A program made the position numbers and the translations under genes. From NCBI RefSeq assembly GCF_900101785.1, contig NZ_LT629688.1, positions 1,984,001 to 2,048,000 of the forward strand: a stretch of DNA of 64,000 nucleotides, in the 5' to 3' direction. Source of the stretch: Auraticoccus monumenti. GTDB taxonomy: Bacteria; Actinomycetota; Actinomycetes; Propionibacteriales; Propionibacteriaceae. Position 1 is the stretch's first letter, and each line of letters opens with the position of its first letter. The notes under the pieces were generated by a model. It ran no database searches, was not told where the DNA came from, and was given only the letters and a program-made list of their open reading frames with translations. Of the stretch, positions 53,630 to 61,855 are shown piece by piece.

Positions 53630-55114
53630 TCAGCGGAACTGCTCGGACCAGGCAGCGGTGCGGAGCTGGCTCTCGGCGCGCCACCGGTGGATGGCCGACT
53701 CGAGCTCCGCCCGGACGGGGGCGTGCTCGGCCTCGTCGTAGAGGTCGTGCAGCTCCCCGGGGTCCGCCTCGAGGTCGAACAGCTGCCCGTCGTCGGGATC
53801 GAGGTAGCTGACCAGCTTCCACCGGTCGCGGACGACCATGGTCATCAGGGCCGTCCCGGACAGGATGCGGTCGCGGGCGTGCTCGGAGAAGACCTCGGGC
53901 CGGCCCGGGTACTCCTCACCGCGCAGCGCCGGGAGGAGCGAGCGGGCCTCGAACCAGGACGGCACCTCCACCCCGGCCAGCTCCAGCACGGTCGGGCCGA
54001 GGTCCATGTGCGAGGTCAGTCCGTCGAGCACCTGCCCCGCGGCGATCCGCCCCGGGCCCCACACGACGGCCGGCACGTGCACGCTGCCCTCGTACATCGT
54101 CCACTTCTGGCTGTGGCCGTGGTCGTTGAGGGTGTCGCCGTGGTCGGAGGTGAAGATGATCACGGTGTCGTCCAGCACGCCGCGCGCCGCCAGGGCGTCG
54201 CGCAGCACGCCGATCTGCTCGTCGATCATCGTGACGTTGGCGTGGTAGTGGCGCCGCTGCCGGAGCAGCTGCTCCTCGGTGGGCTCGTCCAGGTGCACGA
54301 TCGCGTCGTGGTCGACCCCCATGTGCTGGGCGCGCAGGTCCTGCAGCGCCTGCGGCTGGGCGGCGATCTCCTCCGGGCTGCGGGAGGGCAGCGGGACGTC
54401 GCGGTCGCGGTAGGCGTCCAGGGCCTGCGGCGTCGGGTCGTAGGGCGGGTGGGGGCCGGGGAAGCCGACCTGCAGGAAGAACGGGCGGTCCCCGCGCCAG
54501 CGCTCCAGCCACATCGCGGCCAGCGAGCCGACGAAGGTGTCGGCGTGCAGGTCGGCGGGCGGCTCCCACTCGAACGCGCCGAGGCGCTCGGTGTAGTCCT
54601 CGCGCTCGGCGTAGGTGACCCGGCTGGGCTTGCGGACCCCACGGGCCCACAGCGCCTTGTCCCAGGTGTCGAGGTAGAAGGGCAGCCGGGGGGTGTCACG
54701 GTCCTTGTTCTCCACGACGTGGCGCTCGTGGAAACCCACCGAGGCCTCGTAGGGGTAGGTGTGCATCTTGCCGACGTTGACGCAGTGGTAGCCGGCCTCA
54801 CCGAGGCGCTCGACCCAGGAGTGGTGCCAGGGCTCGTCGTTGCGCAGCACGCCGGTGGTGTGCGGGAACAACCCCGAGAACAGGCTGGCCCGGCTGGGGG
54901 CGCAGGAGGGGGACGTCACGTAGGTCCGGGTCAGCGCAGCGCCCTCGGCGACCAGGCGGTCGAGGTTCGGGGTGTCGACGTGGTCGTGGCCCAGCGCGGC
55001 GATGGTGTCGAAGCGCTGCTGGTCGGTGATGACGAAGACGATGTTGGGGCGCTCGCGCGTGGCGTCGGGGGACGCGGGCGCGGCCGGGGTCGAGTGCAGT
55101 CGTGAGGCAGACAT
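53630..55114 (-). CDS. Sulfatase (formylglycine-dependent, cysteine type)
   Basis: 494-aa sulfate-ester hydrolase. RPNIVFVITDQQRFDTI provides the first metal-binding aspartates (slightly altered). The formylglycine motif is CAPSRAS with Cys71 (CxPxR), which needs an FGE-type activating enzyme not present in the window. VGKMHTYPYE has the conserved Lys/His region, and IIFTSDHGDTLNDHGHSQKW the second metal site. No signal peptide is seen, so it is probably cytoplasmic. Choline-sulfatase or aryl/alkyl-sulfatase activity is possible. It is divergent from an IclR regulator. Confidence 0.93.
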   Translation of the reverse strand: MSASRLHSTPAAPASPDATRERPNIVFVITDQQRFDTIAALGHDHVDTPNLDRLVAEGAALTRTYVTSPSCAPSRASLFSGLFPHTTGVLRNDEPWHHSWVERLGEAGYHCVNVGKMHTYPYEASVGFHERHVVENKDRDTPRLPFYLDTWDKALWARGVRKPSRVTYAEREDYTERLGAFEWEPPADLHADTFVGSLAAMWLERWRGDRPFFLQVGFPGPHPPYDPTPQALDAYRDRDVPLPSRSPEEIAAQPQALQDLRAQHMGVDHDAIVHLDEPTEEQLLRQRRHYHANVTMIDEQIGVLRDALAARGVLDDTVIIFTSDHGDTLNDHGHSQKWTMYEGSVHVPAVVWGPGRIAAGQVLDGLTSHMDLGPTVLELAGVEVPSWFEARSLLPALRGEEYPGRPEVFSEHARDRILSGTALMTMVVRDRWKLVSYLDPDDGQLFDLEADPGELHDLYDEAEHAPVRAELESAIHRWRAESQLRTAAWSEQFR

Positions 55115-55157
55115 TGGCTCATCTCGTGGTGGCGACGGTCGTCAGGCGGTGCTCGCC

Positions 55158-55192
55158 GTTCATTGCGTAGAATCGAGTACAACACAGTGAAC
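55158..55192. promoter_or_regulatory. Candidate IclR operator between sulfatase and regulator
   Basis: GTTCATTG (55158-55165) and CAGTGAAC (55185-55192) are imperfect inverted arms (7 of 8) 19 nt apart, in the AT-richest part of the divergent gap (around TAGAATCGAGTACAACACAG). The location fits a site controlling both directions; binding by the adjacent IclR protein is inferred. Confidence 0.45.
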
Positions 55193-55287
55193 AAAGCGGG
55201 GTCAACCGGTGCCAGCCGGGCGAAGGCGGGGACGGCGCATGACATGGTTGGCTGGGCCTCGGCACCCCCCAGCTGACTGACAAGGAA

Positions 55288-56118
55288 GTGATCAGCATCG
55301 GATCCGACGCACGCGACCTCGCCCCCGCCGTCACCCGCTCGATCAGGATCCTCGACATCCTGGCCGAGCACCGCGGCGAGGCGATGTCGCTGACCGAGAT
55401 CGCCGCCGCGATCGGCGCGGCCAAGTCCTCGACCTCCAACCTCTGCGCCGTCCTCGAGGACAGCGGGCTCATCCAGCGTCGGCGTGGTGGCGGCTACGCC
55501 CTCGGGTCACGCACCGCCGAGCTCGGCGGGGCCTACATCAGCTCCTTCGACCAGCTGCAGGAGTTCCACCGCCTCTGCCTGGCCTCGCCGCACCTGTCCC
55601 AGCAGCTGGTCAAGGTGGCCCTGCTGGACGGCACCGAGGTGCTCTACCTGGCCCGGCACGAGGGCCGCGCACCGCTCCAGCTCGCGGCCAGCATCGGGGC
55701 CCGGTTCCCGGCCGCCTCCACCGCCGTGGGGAACGTGCTGCTGGCTGCGCTGGACGACGAGGAGATCGCACGCCGCTTCGCCGTACCCGGCGCCTTCCCC
55801 CGCTGGACCGCGACCAGCGTCGCCGACCTCGAGACGCTGGTGCGCCGCGTCGACCTGGCCCGCAGGCGGGGGTGGGCCGACGACGAGGGCGCGGTGCTGG
55901 CCGGGATGCAGGGCCTCGCCGTGGTGCTGCCGCCGGTGTACCAGCACGAGACGCCGCTGGCGCTGGGGGTCTCCTTCCCCGCGGCCGAGACGTCGGAGGA
56001 GGAGCGGGAGGAGCTGCTGGCGGAGCTGTGCTCGTTGCGCGACGACCTGATCGCACCCTTCCAGGCGATGCGTCCCGGCGGTGGGACGCCGGGCGGTCAG
56101 CGCGGGGGCACCCGGTAA
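55288..56118 (+). CDS. IclR-family transcriptional regulator
   Basis: 276-aa regulator. The winged HTH is VTRSIRILDILAEHRGEAMSLTEIAAAIGAAKSSTSNLCAVLEDSGLIQRR. The IclR effector domain follows (LVKVALLDGTEVLYLARHEG, GARFPAASTAVGNVLLAALDDEEI, RRRGWADDEGAVLAGMQGLAVVLPP). The GTG start at 55288 has an AAGGA almost adjacent to it, so the true start or mode of initiation is uncertain. It is divergent from the sulfatase-tct genes and likely controls them by sensing the imported acid. Its 3' end overlaps the convergent MFS gene by 22 bp. Confidence 0.92.
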   Translation: MISIGSDARDLAPAVTRSIRILDILAEHRGEAMSLTEIAAAIGAAKSSTSNLCAVLEDSGLIQRRRGGGYALGSRTAELGGAYISSFDQLQEFHRLCLASPHLSQQLVKVALLDGTEVLYLARHEGRAPLQLAASIGARFPAASTAVGNVLLAALDDEEIARRFAVPGAFPRWTATSVADLETLVRRVDLARRRGWADDEGAVLAGMQGLAVVLPPVYQHETPLALGVSFPAAETSEEEREELLAELCSLRDDLIAPFQAMRPGGGTPGGQRGGTR

Positions 56119-57380
56119 CGGAGGAAGGTCGGCGCGGCCAGCGCGCAGACCGCCACGCCGAGCACCACGAGCACACCGCCACCGGTGGTCGCCACCGCGG
56201 CCCCGGCCAGGGCGGCGACGCCCCCGTGGGCGACGTCGGCCACCCGCGGCCCGCCGACCACCACCACGGTGAAGACGCCCTGCAGGCGTCCACGGAGGTT
56301 GTCCTCGGCCGCGGTCTGCAGGATGGCGCCGCGGATCGCCGACGAGGCGACGTCAGCCGCCCCGGCCACGGCCAGGCAGACCAGCCCGAGCACGAGCACC
56401 ACCGGGGCGGACCCGTCGGCCAGGAAGACGCAGACCCCGAACCCGGTGATGCCGAACCCCCAGACGGCGATGCACCACAGCACCGCCCGTCCCTGGCGCT
56501 CCACCCGGGACAACCAGCCGGAGAAGATCCCACCCAGCACCGCGCCGGCCGGGATGGCGGCGAACAGCAGCGCGAACTCCAGCCCACCCTCCTGGGGCCC
56601 GCCGAACTCGAGGTGGGCGATCTCGGGGAACAGGGCCCGCGGCATCCCGAACACCATGGCCACGATGTCGACCACGAAGGACATCAGCAGCACCGGACGC
56701 CCGCGCAGGTAGGCGAAGCCCTCCAGCACCGAGCGCAGACCGGGGGCCCGCGCCACCGCCGACCCCACGGCCTCCACCACCACCGGCATCGGCGGCAGCC
56801 GGATCACCGCGACCAGGGTGATGAGCAGCGTCAGGGTGTCGACGAGGTAGAGCCAGGAGTAGCCCAGCAGGGGGATGAGCGCGCCACCCACCAGGGGCCC
56901 GGCGATCGCCCCGGCCTGGAAGACCGTGGTGGACAGCGCGTTGGCCGCCGGCAGCTGCCCGGCCGGCAGCAGCCGCGGCAGGATCGCCGAGCGGGTGGGG
57001 GAGTTGACGGCGAAGAACGCCTGCTGGACCGCGAACAACCACAGCAGCAGCCACACGTCCTGCAGCCCCATCGCGGCCTGGACCCAGAACAGCGCGCTGG
57101 TGACGATCAGCCCGACCGTGGTGACCATCAGCACCCGCCGCCGGTCGAAGTGGTCGGCCAGCGCCCCGCCGTAGAGCCCGAAGACCACCAGCGGGACGAG
57201 GCCGAAGACCCCGGTCAGGCCGACGTAGGCCGAGGAACCGGTGATGGCGTAGATCTGCGTCGGCACCGCCACCACGGTGAGCTGGGCGCCGATCACGGTG
57301 ATGATCTGGGCGGTCCAGAGCCGGCGGAAGTGCGGGTTCGCCAGGGGGCGGGTGTCCGCCAGCAGGTCCCGCAACGCCAT
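56097..57380 (-). CDS. Major facilitator superfamily transporter (EntS-like MFS_3)
   Basis: 427-aa exporter-type MFS with twelve predicted helices. The N-terminus is NPHFRRLWTAQIITVIGAQLTVVAVPTQIYAITGSSAYVG, typical of MFS_3, followed by the loop motif GGALADHFDRRRVL (motif A). NSPTRSAILPRLLPAGQLPAANAL is another family segment. Homologues export enterobactin, bacillibactin-like siderophores or drugs; the nearest iron genes are 16 kb away. A TAGGGT box at 57389-57394 lies 8 nt before the ATG, suggesting a leaderless mRNA. Confidence 0.9.
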   Translation of the reverse strand: MALRDLLADTRPLANPHFRRLWTAQIITVIGAQLTVVAVPTQIYAITGSSAYVGLTGVFGLVPLVVFGLYGGALADHFDRRRVLMVTTVGLIVTSALFWVQAAMGLQDVWLLLWLFAVQQAFFAVNSPTRSAILPRLLPAGQLPAANALSTTVFQAGAIAGPLVGGALIPLLGYSWLYLVDTLTLLITLVAVIRLPPMPVVVEAVGSAVARAPGLRSVLEGFAYLRGRPVLLMSFVVDIVAMVFGMPRALFPEIAHLEFGGPQEGGLEFALLFAAIPAGAVLGGIFSGWLSRVERQGRAVLWCIAVWGFGITGFGVCVFLADGSAPVVLVLGLVCLAVAGAADVASSAIRGAILQTAAEDNLRGRLQGVFTVVVVGGPRVADVAHGGVAALAGAAVATTGGGVLVVLGVAVCALAAPTFLRYRVPPR

Positions 57381-57466
57381 GGGCCGGAACCCTACTGCCG
57401 CCGCGGCGGGCGGGTGGACGCCGGGCCGGGTGGGCGCTGGCGGCCTCCGACGACTAATGTCTCCCT

Positions 57467-57490
57467 ATGGCTACAGGATCCGCCGCATGA
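57467..57490 (+). CDS. 7-codon leader ORF of the DICT gene
   Basis: MATGSAA, initiated by an ATG 6 nt after a TAATGT box (57455-57460) and ending in TGA that overlaps the DICT ATG as ATGA. It also covers the AGGA ribosome site of the DICT gene. Translation is inferred from spacing only. Confidence 0.35.
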   Translation: MATGSAA

Positions 57491-58140
57491 CCTCCTCCGA
57501 CACCGTCGTCTCCGTCTTCGACGACGTCCTCGCCCAGTTCCCCGGGCTCGAGGTGCACCAGTTCCACAAGTCCACCCTCCTCGGCCTCTCGTGGGCGATC
57601 GAGGACGAGTTCTGCGCCCGGGCCGACCGCCCGGTGCTGGTCGCCGCCTTCCAGAAGGCCGAGTTCTGGGAGAGGTCCCGCGAGCGCTGGACCAGCCTCG
57701 CCAAGATCTCCCACCAGACCCTGGTGATCGCCGACTTCGAGGACCTCGGCGCCGAGCCGGACGTCAACCTCACCACCGTTCCCGTGGCCCCGGGCTCGCC
57801 GATGTCGCGGGAGTGGATCGTCGTCTGCGACGCCACCGACCTCCCGGCCGCGCTGATCGCCCGCGAGCTGCCCGGCCAGAGCACGGTGCCGGACCGCAAG
57901 CGCGAGTTCGAGGCCTTCTGGACCACCGAGCTGGACGTGGTCCGGGCCGCCAGCCGGGCCTCGGCGCAGATCGCGGCCGCTGCCGGTGCCCCGGTCGCCG
58001 CCCCGCTGCTCTACCACCTGGCCGAGCAGCCGGTCTCCGGCAGCGTCTCGGCCAGCGCGGTGTCCCGGCTGTTCAACCGGATCGTGGTCTACCTCGACCG
58101 CGCCACCACCGGCCCCCTCCCGCTGCCCTCGATGGCCTGA
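57487..58140 (+). CDS. DICT domain-containing protein
   Basis: 217-aa protein resembling the DICT sensory domain usually found attached to diguanylate cyclases, HTH regulators or two-component proteins. Typical parts are TLLGLSWAIEDEFCARADRPVLVAAFQKAEFWERSRERWTSLAKISHQTLVIADF. Here no output domain is attached; the last 70 residues (FEAFWTTELDVVRAASRASAQIAAAAGAP) form a helical tail. ATG 57487 is chosen because AGGA lies 8 nt upstream; ATG 57457 in the same frame is an alternative. The role is unknown, possibly light or ligand sensing. Confidence 0.75.
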   Translation: MTSSDTVVSVFDDVLAQFPGLEVHQFHKSTLLGLSWAIEDEFCARADRPVLVAAFQKAEFWERSRERWTSLAKISHQTLVIADFEDLGAEPDVNLTTVPVAPGSPMSREWIVVCDATDLPAALIARELPGQSTVPDRKREFEAFWTTELDVVRAASRASAQIAAAAGAPVAAPLLYHLAEQPVSGSVSASAVSRLFNRIVVYLDRATTGPLPLPSMA

Positions 58141-58167
58141 GCCTCAGCGGGCAGCGGGACGTCCGGC

Positions 58168-58929
58168 TCACCGCCGGGCGAAGACCACGTGGTCGTCGAG
58201 GTGCTGCCAGACCGTCCCGGTCTCGCGGAACCCGGCGCTGCGCAGCGCCTCGAGGTGGAACCCGAGGGTGACCTTGGGGGGCGGGGCCTGCTTGCCGGCC
58301 CACCGCCGCTGCCGTTCCGCCACGGCCTCGGCGTACTCCGGGCGGCTCTCCGCCGCCACCCACCAGGCGTCCCAGGGGTCCGCGCCGTCGGCGAAGGTGC
58401 GCTCCTGGGTGAGCTCGTCGTCGCGGCGGGCCACGTCGGCCAGGGTCGGGTTGCTGATCGGGTCGTAGCCCAGGTGGTCGGCGTCCATGAACACCGCCCC
58501 CTCCGGCAGCCCCTCGGCCAGCGTCAGGTAGAGCCGGGTGAGGTCGCCCGGGTGCAGCCAGTGCAGCGCGGTGGAGCTGACCACCGCGTCCAGCGAGCCC
58601 AGGTCGAGGTCGTCGGCCCAGGTCGGCTCGGTCAGGTCGGCGTCGAGCACGGTGACCCGCGGGTCCAGGCCCACGGTGTCGCGGGCGATCGCCAGCAGCA
58701 CGGGGTCCATGTCGACGGCGGTGATGGTCGCCTGCGGAAGCCGTCGGGCGGCCGCCGCGGTCAGCGACCCCGGACCGCAGGCGAGGTCGAGCACCCGCGC
58801 ACGCGGCCCGACGCTGAGCGCGAGGGTGCTGAGCAGGGCGTCGAAGCGGGCGTCGCGGTGGTTGATGTAGGCGCTCTGCTGGCGGTCCCAGCGGTCGAGC
58901 AGCTCGGCGGGGGTGGGCGTCGTGGTCAC
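58168..58929 (-). CDS. Class I SAM-dependent methyltransferase
   Basis: 253-aa methyltransferase. GTG 58929 overlaps the ATPase stop as GTGA. It begins ELLDRWDRQQSAYINHRDARFDALLSTLALSVG, then motif I ARVLDLACGPGSLTAAAARRLP, the acidic ribose-binding VDMDPVLLAIAR, and the LDAVVSSTALHWLHPGDLTRLYL region. The C-terminal part contains WDAWWVAAESRPEYAEAVAERQRR. The substrate is unknown. Being the last gene of a FecCD-type ABC cassette, it may act on the imported metallophore or corrinoid/deazaflavin-like ligand. Confidence 0.88.
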   Translation of the reverse strand: MTTTPTPAELLDRWDRQQSAYINHRDARFDALLSTLALSVGPRARVLDLACGPGSLTAAAARRLPQATITAVDMDPVLLAIARDTVGLDPRVTVLDADLTEPTWADDLDLGSLDAVVSSTALHWLHPGDLTRLYLTLAEGLPEGAVFMDADHLGYDPISNPTLADVARRDDELTQERTFADGADPWDAWWVAAESRPEYAEAVAERQRRWAGKQAPPPKVTLGFHLEALRSAGFRETGTVWQHLDDHVVFARR

Positions 58930-59738
58930 GTGTCGGTCTCCGGTCCTGGATGGGGGTCGGTGGGTGGTTCGGCCGGGGGGCAGGGGTCGGGGCTGAAGAG
59001 CAGGTGGAGGCGGCCGTCGAGCTCGGTGCGGTGCACCGCCACCCCGTAGACGGGCGCGAGCACGGCCGGCGCGAGCACCTCCGCCGGAGGGCCGGCGGCG
59101 ACCACGCGACCGGCGTCGAGCAGCAGCACCGCGTCGCAGTAGTGCGCGGCGAGGTTGAGGTCGTGCAGCGTCACCACGGTGGTCGCGGCCAGCCCGCGGA
59201 CGAGCTGCAGGATCTCGTGCTGGAAGCGGATGTCGAGGTGGTTGGTGGGCTCGTCCAGCAGGAGGTGACCGGCGTCCTGGGCGATCGCCCGGGCGACCAG
59301 CACGCGCTGCCGCTCCCCGCCGGAGAGCCGGGAGACGAGGCGCCCGGCCAGGTGCCGGGCGCGGACGTGGTCCAGGGCGGCGTGCGCGGCGGCGTGGTCG
59401 CCCGGGCGCGGGCGGGCCAGCGCGGGGCGGTGCGGGAGGCGTCCGAGCATGACCGTCTCCAGCACGGTGATCGGGAGCTCGGACTCCGGCTCCTGGGCCA
59501 CCACCGCGACCCGGCGGGCCACCTCCTGCCGGGACAGGTCCCGGACCGGTGTCCCGTCCACCACGACGGCACCCGCCTGCGGCGTGAGGGCGTCGTACAG
59601 GGTCCGCAGCAGGGTCGTCTTGCCGCTGCCGTTGGGGCCGATCACCCCGACCACCTGCCCGGTCCGGGCGGTCAGGTCGACGTCGTGCAGGACGGTCCGC
59701 CCGCCGCGGGCGAGGTGGATGCCGGAGGCGTGCAGCAC
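58926..59738 (-). CDS. FecE/FepC-type ABC transporter ATP-binding protein
   Basis: 270-aa ATPase with Walker A GPNGSGKTTLLRTLYDAL, Q-loop VVAQEPESELPITVLETVMLG, signature SRLSGGERQRVLVARAIAQ, Walker B LLLDEPTNHLD and H-loop VTLHDLNLAAHYCD. The GTG start follows the binding-protein TAG with no intervening base (59739/59738). It energises the FecCD permease at 60803-61849. A Pro-rich C-terminal tail (PDPCPPAEPPTDPHPGPET) is not part of the fold. Confidence 0.92.
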   Translation of the reverse strand: MLHASGIHLARGGRTVLHDVDLTARTGQVVGVIGPNGSGKTTLLRTLYDALTPQAGAVVVDGTPVRDLSRQEVARRVAVVAQEPESELPITVLETVMLGRLPHRPALARPRPGDHAAAHAALDHVRARHLAGRLVSRLSGGERQRVLVARAIAQDAGHLLLDEPTNHLDIRFQHEILQLVRGLAATTVVTLHDLNLAAHYCDAVLLLDAGRVVAAGPPAEVLAPAVLAPVYGVAVHRTELDGRLHLLFSPDPCPPAEPPTDPHPGPETDT

Positions 59739-60770
59739 CTAGCGGGCCAGCTGCTCGGTGAGCTGGCCGACACCGTCGACGCTGAGCGGGGTGGGCGGGT
59801 CGGTGTAGGGGAAGCGCAGGGTGAGCACCCGGTCCTGCTGGACGGCGGTGAGCTGCTGCGCGGCGGGGAGGTCGGCGAAGGCGTCCCGGACCGCGCTGTC
59901 GTCCTCGTCGGAGTACAGCAGCACGACCACGTCGGGGTCGCGGTCCAGGAGGTCCTCGGCGCTGCCCTCGAAGACCCGCTGCTGGTCGTCGGCGTAGACG
60001 TTGTCCAGCCCGGCGGCCTCGAAGAGCGGCGTCACCATGCTGGGTGCGCCGTAGGGGTAGAAGGTGCCGCCGCCCTGGGGGATGTAGAGCGCAGCGGCGG
60101 TCAGCCGCTCCCCGGCCGGCTCGAGCTGGGTCAGCTGCTGCGTCAGCCGGTCGTTGGTGGCCTGCGCCTGGTCGGTCGCCCCCAGCATCCGGCCGTACTC
60201 GGTGACCTGGTCCTGCACCCACTGGAAGGAGGCGGTGCCGGTCTGGGGACTGGTGCCGTCGGGGCAGTAGGCGGGCGGGGTGTAGACGGGGATGCCGGCG
60301 GCGGTGAGGGCGCCGCTGTCCACGCCGTTGGTCGGGCCGATGACCAGGTCCGGGTCGGCGGCGAGCACGACCTCCGAGGAGATCACCGAGCCACCGGTCT
60401 CCCCGACGCCGGACTCCACCACCGGGATGGCCTCGGCGGCGGCCTGCAGGTCGGGGTCGTAGACGTCGGTGGGCAGCGTGCCCGTCCGTGAGACCACCCG
60501 GTCCACGGCTCCGACCGCGTCCAGCAGCGGGATCGTGTCGGCCCCGATCAGGAAGATGCGCTGCGGTGCGGCGTCCAGGGTGAGCTCGGTGCCGCAGCTG
60601 GTCACCGTCACCGGGAAGCCTCCTGCCGAGGGGGCGGCTGCCGGGTCGGAGCCGGAGCCGGGGGCGGGGGAGCCGGCGGTGGGGGAGGCGCAGGACGTGG
60701 CGAGCAGCGTGGTGGCGGCGAGCGCGAGGCCCAGGGTGGCCAGGCGTCGGGGCAGGAGCAGGTGGGGCAC
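59739..60770 (-). CDS. Class III ABC transporter substrate-binding lipoprotein
   Basis: 343-aa metallophore/cofactor-binding protein. The signal RRLATLGLALAATTLLATSCASP has a lipobox with Cys27, then a Gly/Ser/Pro linker. The mature domain opens FPVTVTSCGTELTLDAAPQRIFLIGADTIPLLDAVGAVDRVVSRTG and contains ISSEVVLAADPDLVIGPTNGVDSGAL, as in the FepB/BtuF superfamily, with two conserved cysteines (TSCG, AYCPDG). This branch resembles proteins sometimes annotated as putative F420-0 transporters; a zincophore or siderophore is equally possible. Confidence 0.88.
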   Translation of the reverse strand: MPHLLLPRRLATLGLALAATTLLATSCASPTAGSPAPGSGSDPAAAPSAGGFPVTVTSCGTELTLDAAPQRIFLIGADTIPLLDAVGAVDRVVSRTGTLPTDVYDPDLQAAAEAIPVVESGVGETGGSVISSEVVLAADPDLVIGPTNGVDSGALTAAGIPVYTPPAYCPDGTSPQTGTASFQWVQDQVTEYGRMLGATDQAQATNDRLTQQLTQLEPAGERLTAAALYIPQGGGTFYPYGAPSMVTPLFEAAGLDNVYADDQQRVFEGSAEDLLDRDPDVVVLLYSDEDDSAVRDAFADLPAAQQLTAVQQDRVLTLRFPYTDPPTPLSVDGVGQLTEQLAR

Positions 60771-60802
60771 GGGGTTCCTCGCTGTGGTGGGTGGGGTGGG
60801 AG

Positions 60803-61849
60803 TCAGGCGTGCTGGTGCAGCCGCTGGAGCAGGACCAGCAGGAAGGGGCCGCCGACGAGCCCGGTGACGATGCCGATCGGCAGCTCCTGCGGGCTGAAGG
60901 CGGTGCGGGCGAGGGTGTCGGTCCAGACCAGCACCGCTCCGCCGAGCAGGGCCGCGACCGGCACGAGGACGTGGTGGGTGGCCCCGACCAGCGCCCGGGC
61001 CAGGTGCGGGACGACCAGGCCGATGAAGCCGATGCCGCCGGAGACGGCGACCATCGTGCCGACGGCGACCGCCACCACCAGCGCCAGGACCAGCCGCATC
61101 CGGTCCGCGTCCACGCCCACGGTGAGCGCGGTCTCGTCCCCGGAGGCGATCGCGTCCAGCGCCCCGCCGAGGGCGGTCAGCAGCACCGCGGTGCCCAGCC
61201 CGACCACGGCGGCCACGGCCAGGGTGTCCCAGCGGGCCTGGTTGAGCGACCCCAGCAGCCAGAACAGCACCGACCGACCGGCCTCGGGGGAGTCGGAGGC
61301 GAAGATCAGGAAGCTGGTGACCGAGCTGAGGACGTAGCCGATCGCGATCCCGGCCAGCACCAGCCGCAGCGAGCTCACGGTGCCGCCCAGCCGGGCGAAG
61401 AAGAGCACCGCCAGCGTGGCCACCAGGGCGCCGGCGAAGGCCGTCACCGGCAGCAGGTAGGACCCCAGCGCCGACCCGAACCCGAGCAGGATGGCCGCGG
61501 CCGCCCCGGTCGAGGCGCCGGAGGTGACGCCCAGGACGTAGGGGTCGGCCAGGACGTTGCGGACCATCGCCTGCAGCGCGACCCCGGCGATCGAGAGGGT
61601 GGCCCCCACCACCACGGCCAGCAGCACCCGCGGCAGCCGGACGGTCCAGACGATGGCGTCCACCGCTGGGGGCGCCGCAGGCGCCTCTCCCCGGACGTGG
61701 CTCGCCAGGACCTCCAGCACCACCGCCGGGTGCACGGGGACGGGCCCGATGCCCACGGCGACGACGGCGGACACGAGCAGGAGCACCACGAGGCCGCAGG
61801 CCACGAGCCGGGGCGAGCGGGGACCTCGCCGACCTGCTGCTGTGTGCAC
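60803..61849 (-). CDS. FecCD/BtuC-type ABC transporter permease
   Basis: 348-aa permease, the only one in this cassette, so it should work as a homodimer. Signatures are RLPRVLLAVVVGATLSIAGVALQAMVRNVLADPYVLGVTSGAS and GIGFIGLVVPHLARALVGATHHV, and the C-terminal LPIGIVTGLVGGPFLLVLLQRL. It is the first gene of the four-gene unit permease - binding protein - ATPase - methyltransferase. The GTG start at 61849 is 6 nt from a TACTGT -10 box, so the mRNA should be leaderless. The promoter contains a metal-box-like palindrome. Confidence 0.93.
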   Translation of the reverse strand: MHTAAGRRGPRSPRLVACGLVVLLLVSAVVAVGIGPVPVHPAVVLEVLASHVRGEAPAAPPAVDAIVWTVRLPRVLLAVVVGATLSIAGVALQAMVRNVLADPYVLGVTSGASTGAAAAILLGFGSALGSYLLPVTAFAGALVATLAVLFFARLGGTVSSLRLVLAGIAIGYVLSSVTSFLIFASDSPEAGRSVLFWLLGSLNQARWDTLAVAAVVGLGTAVLLTALGGALDAIASGDETALTVGVDADRMRLVLALVVAVAVGTMVAVSGGIGFIGLVVPHLARALVGATHHVLVPVAALLGGAVLVWTDTLARTAFSPQELPIGIVTGLVGGPFLLVLLQRLHQHA

Positions 61850-61855
61850 GCGGTG

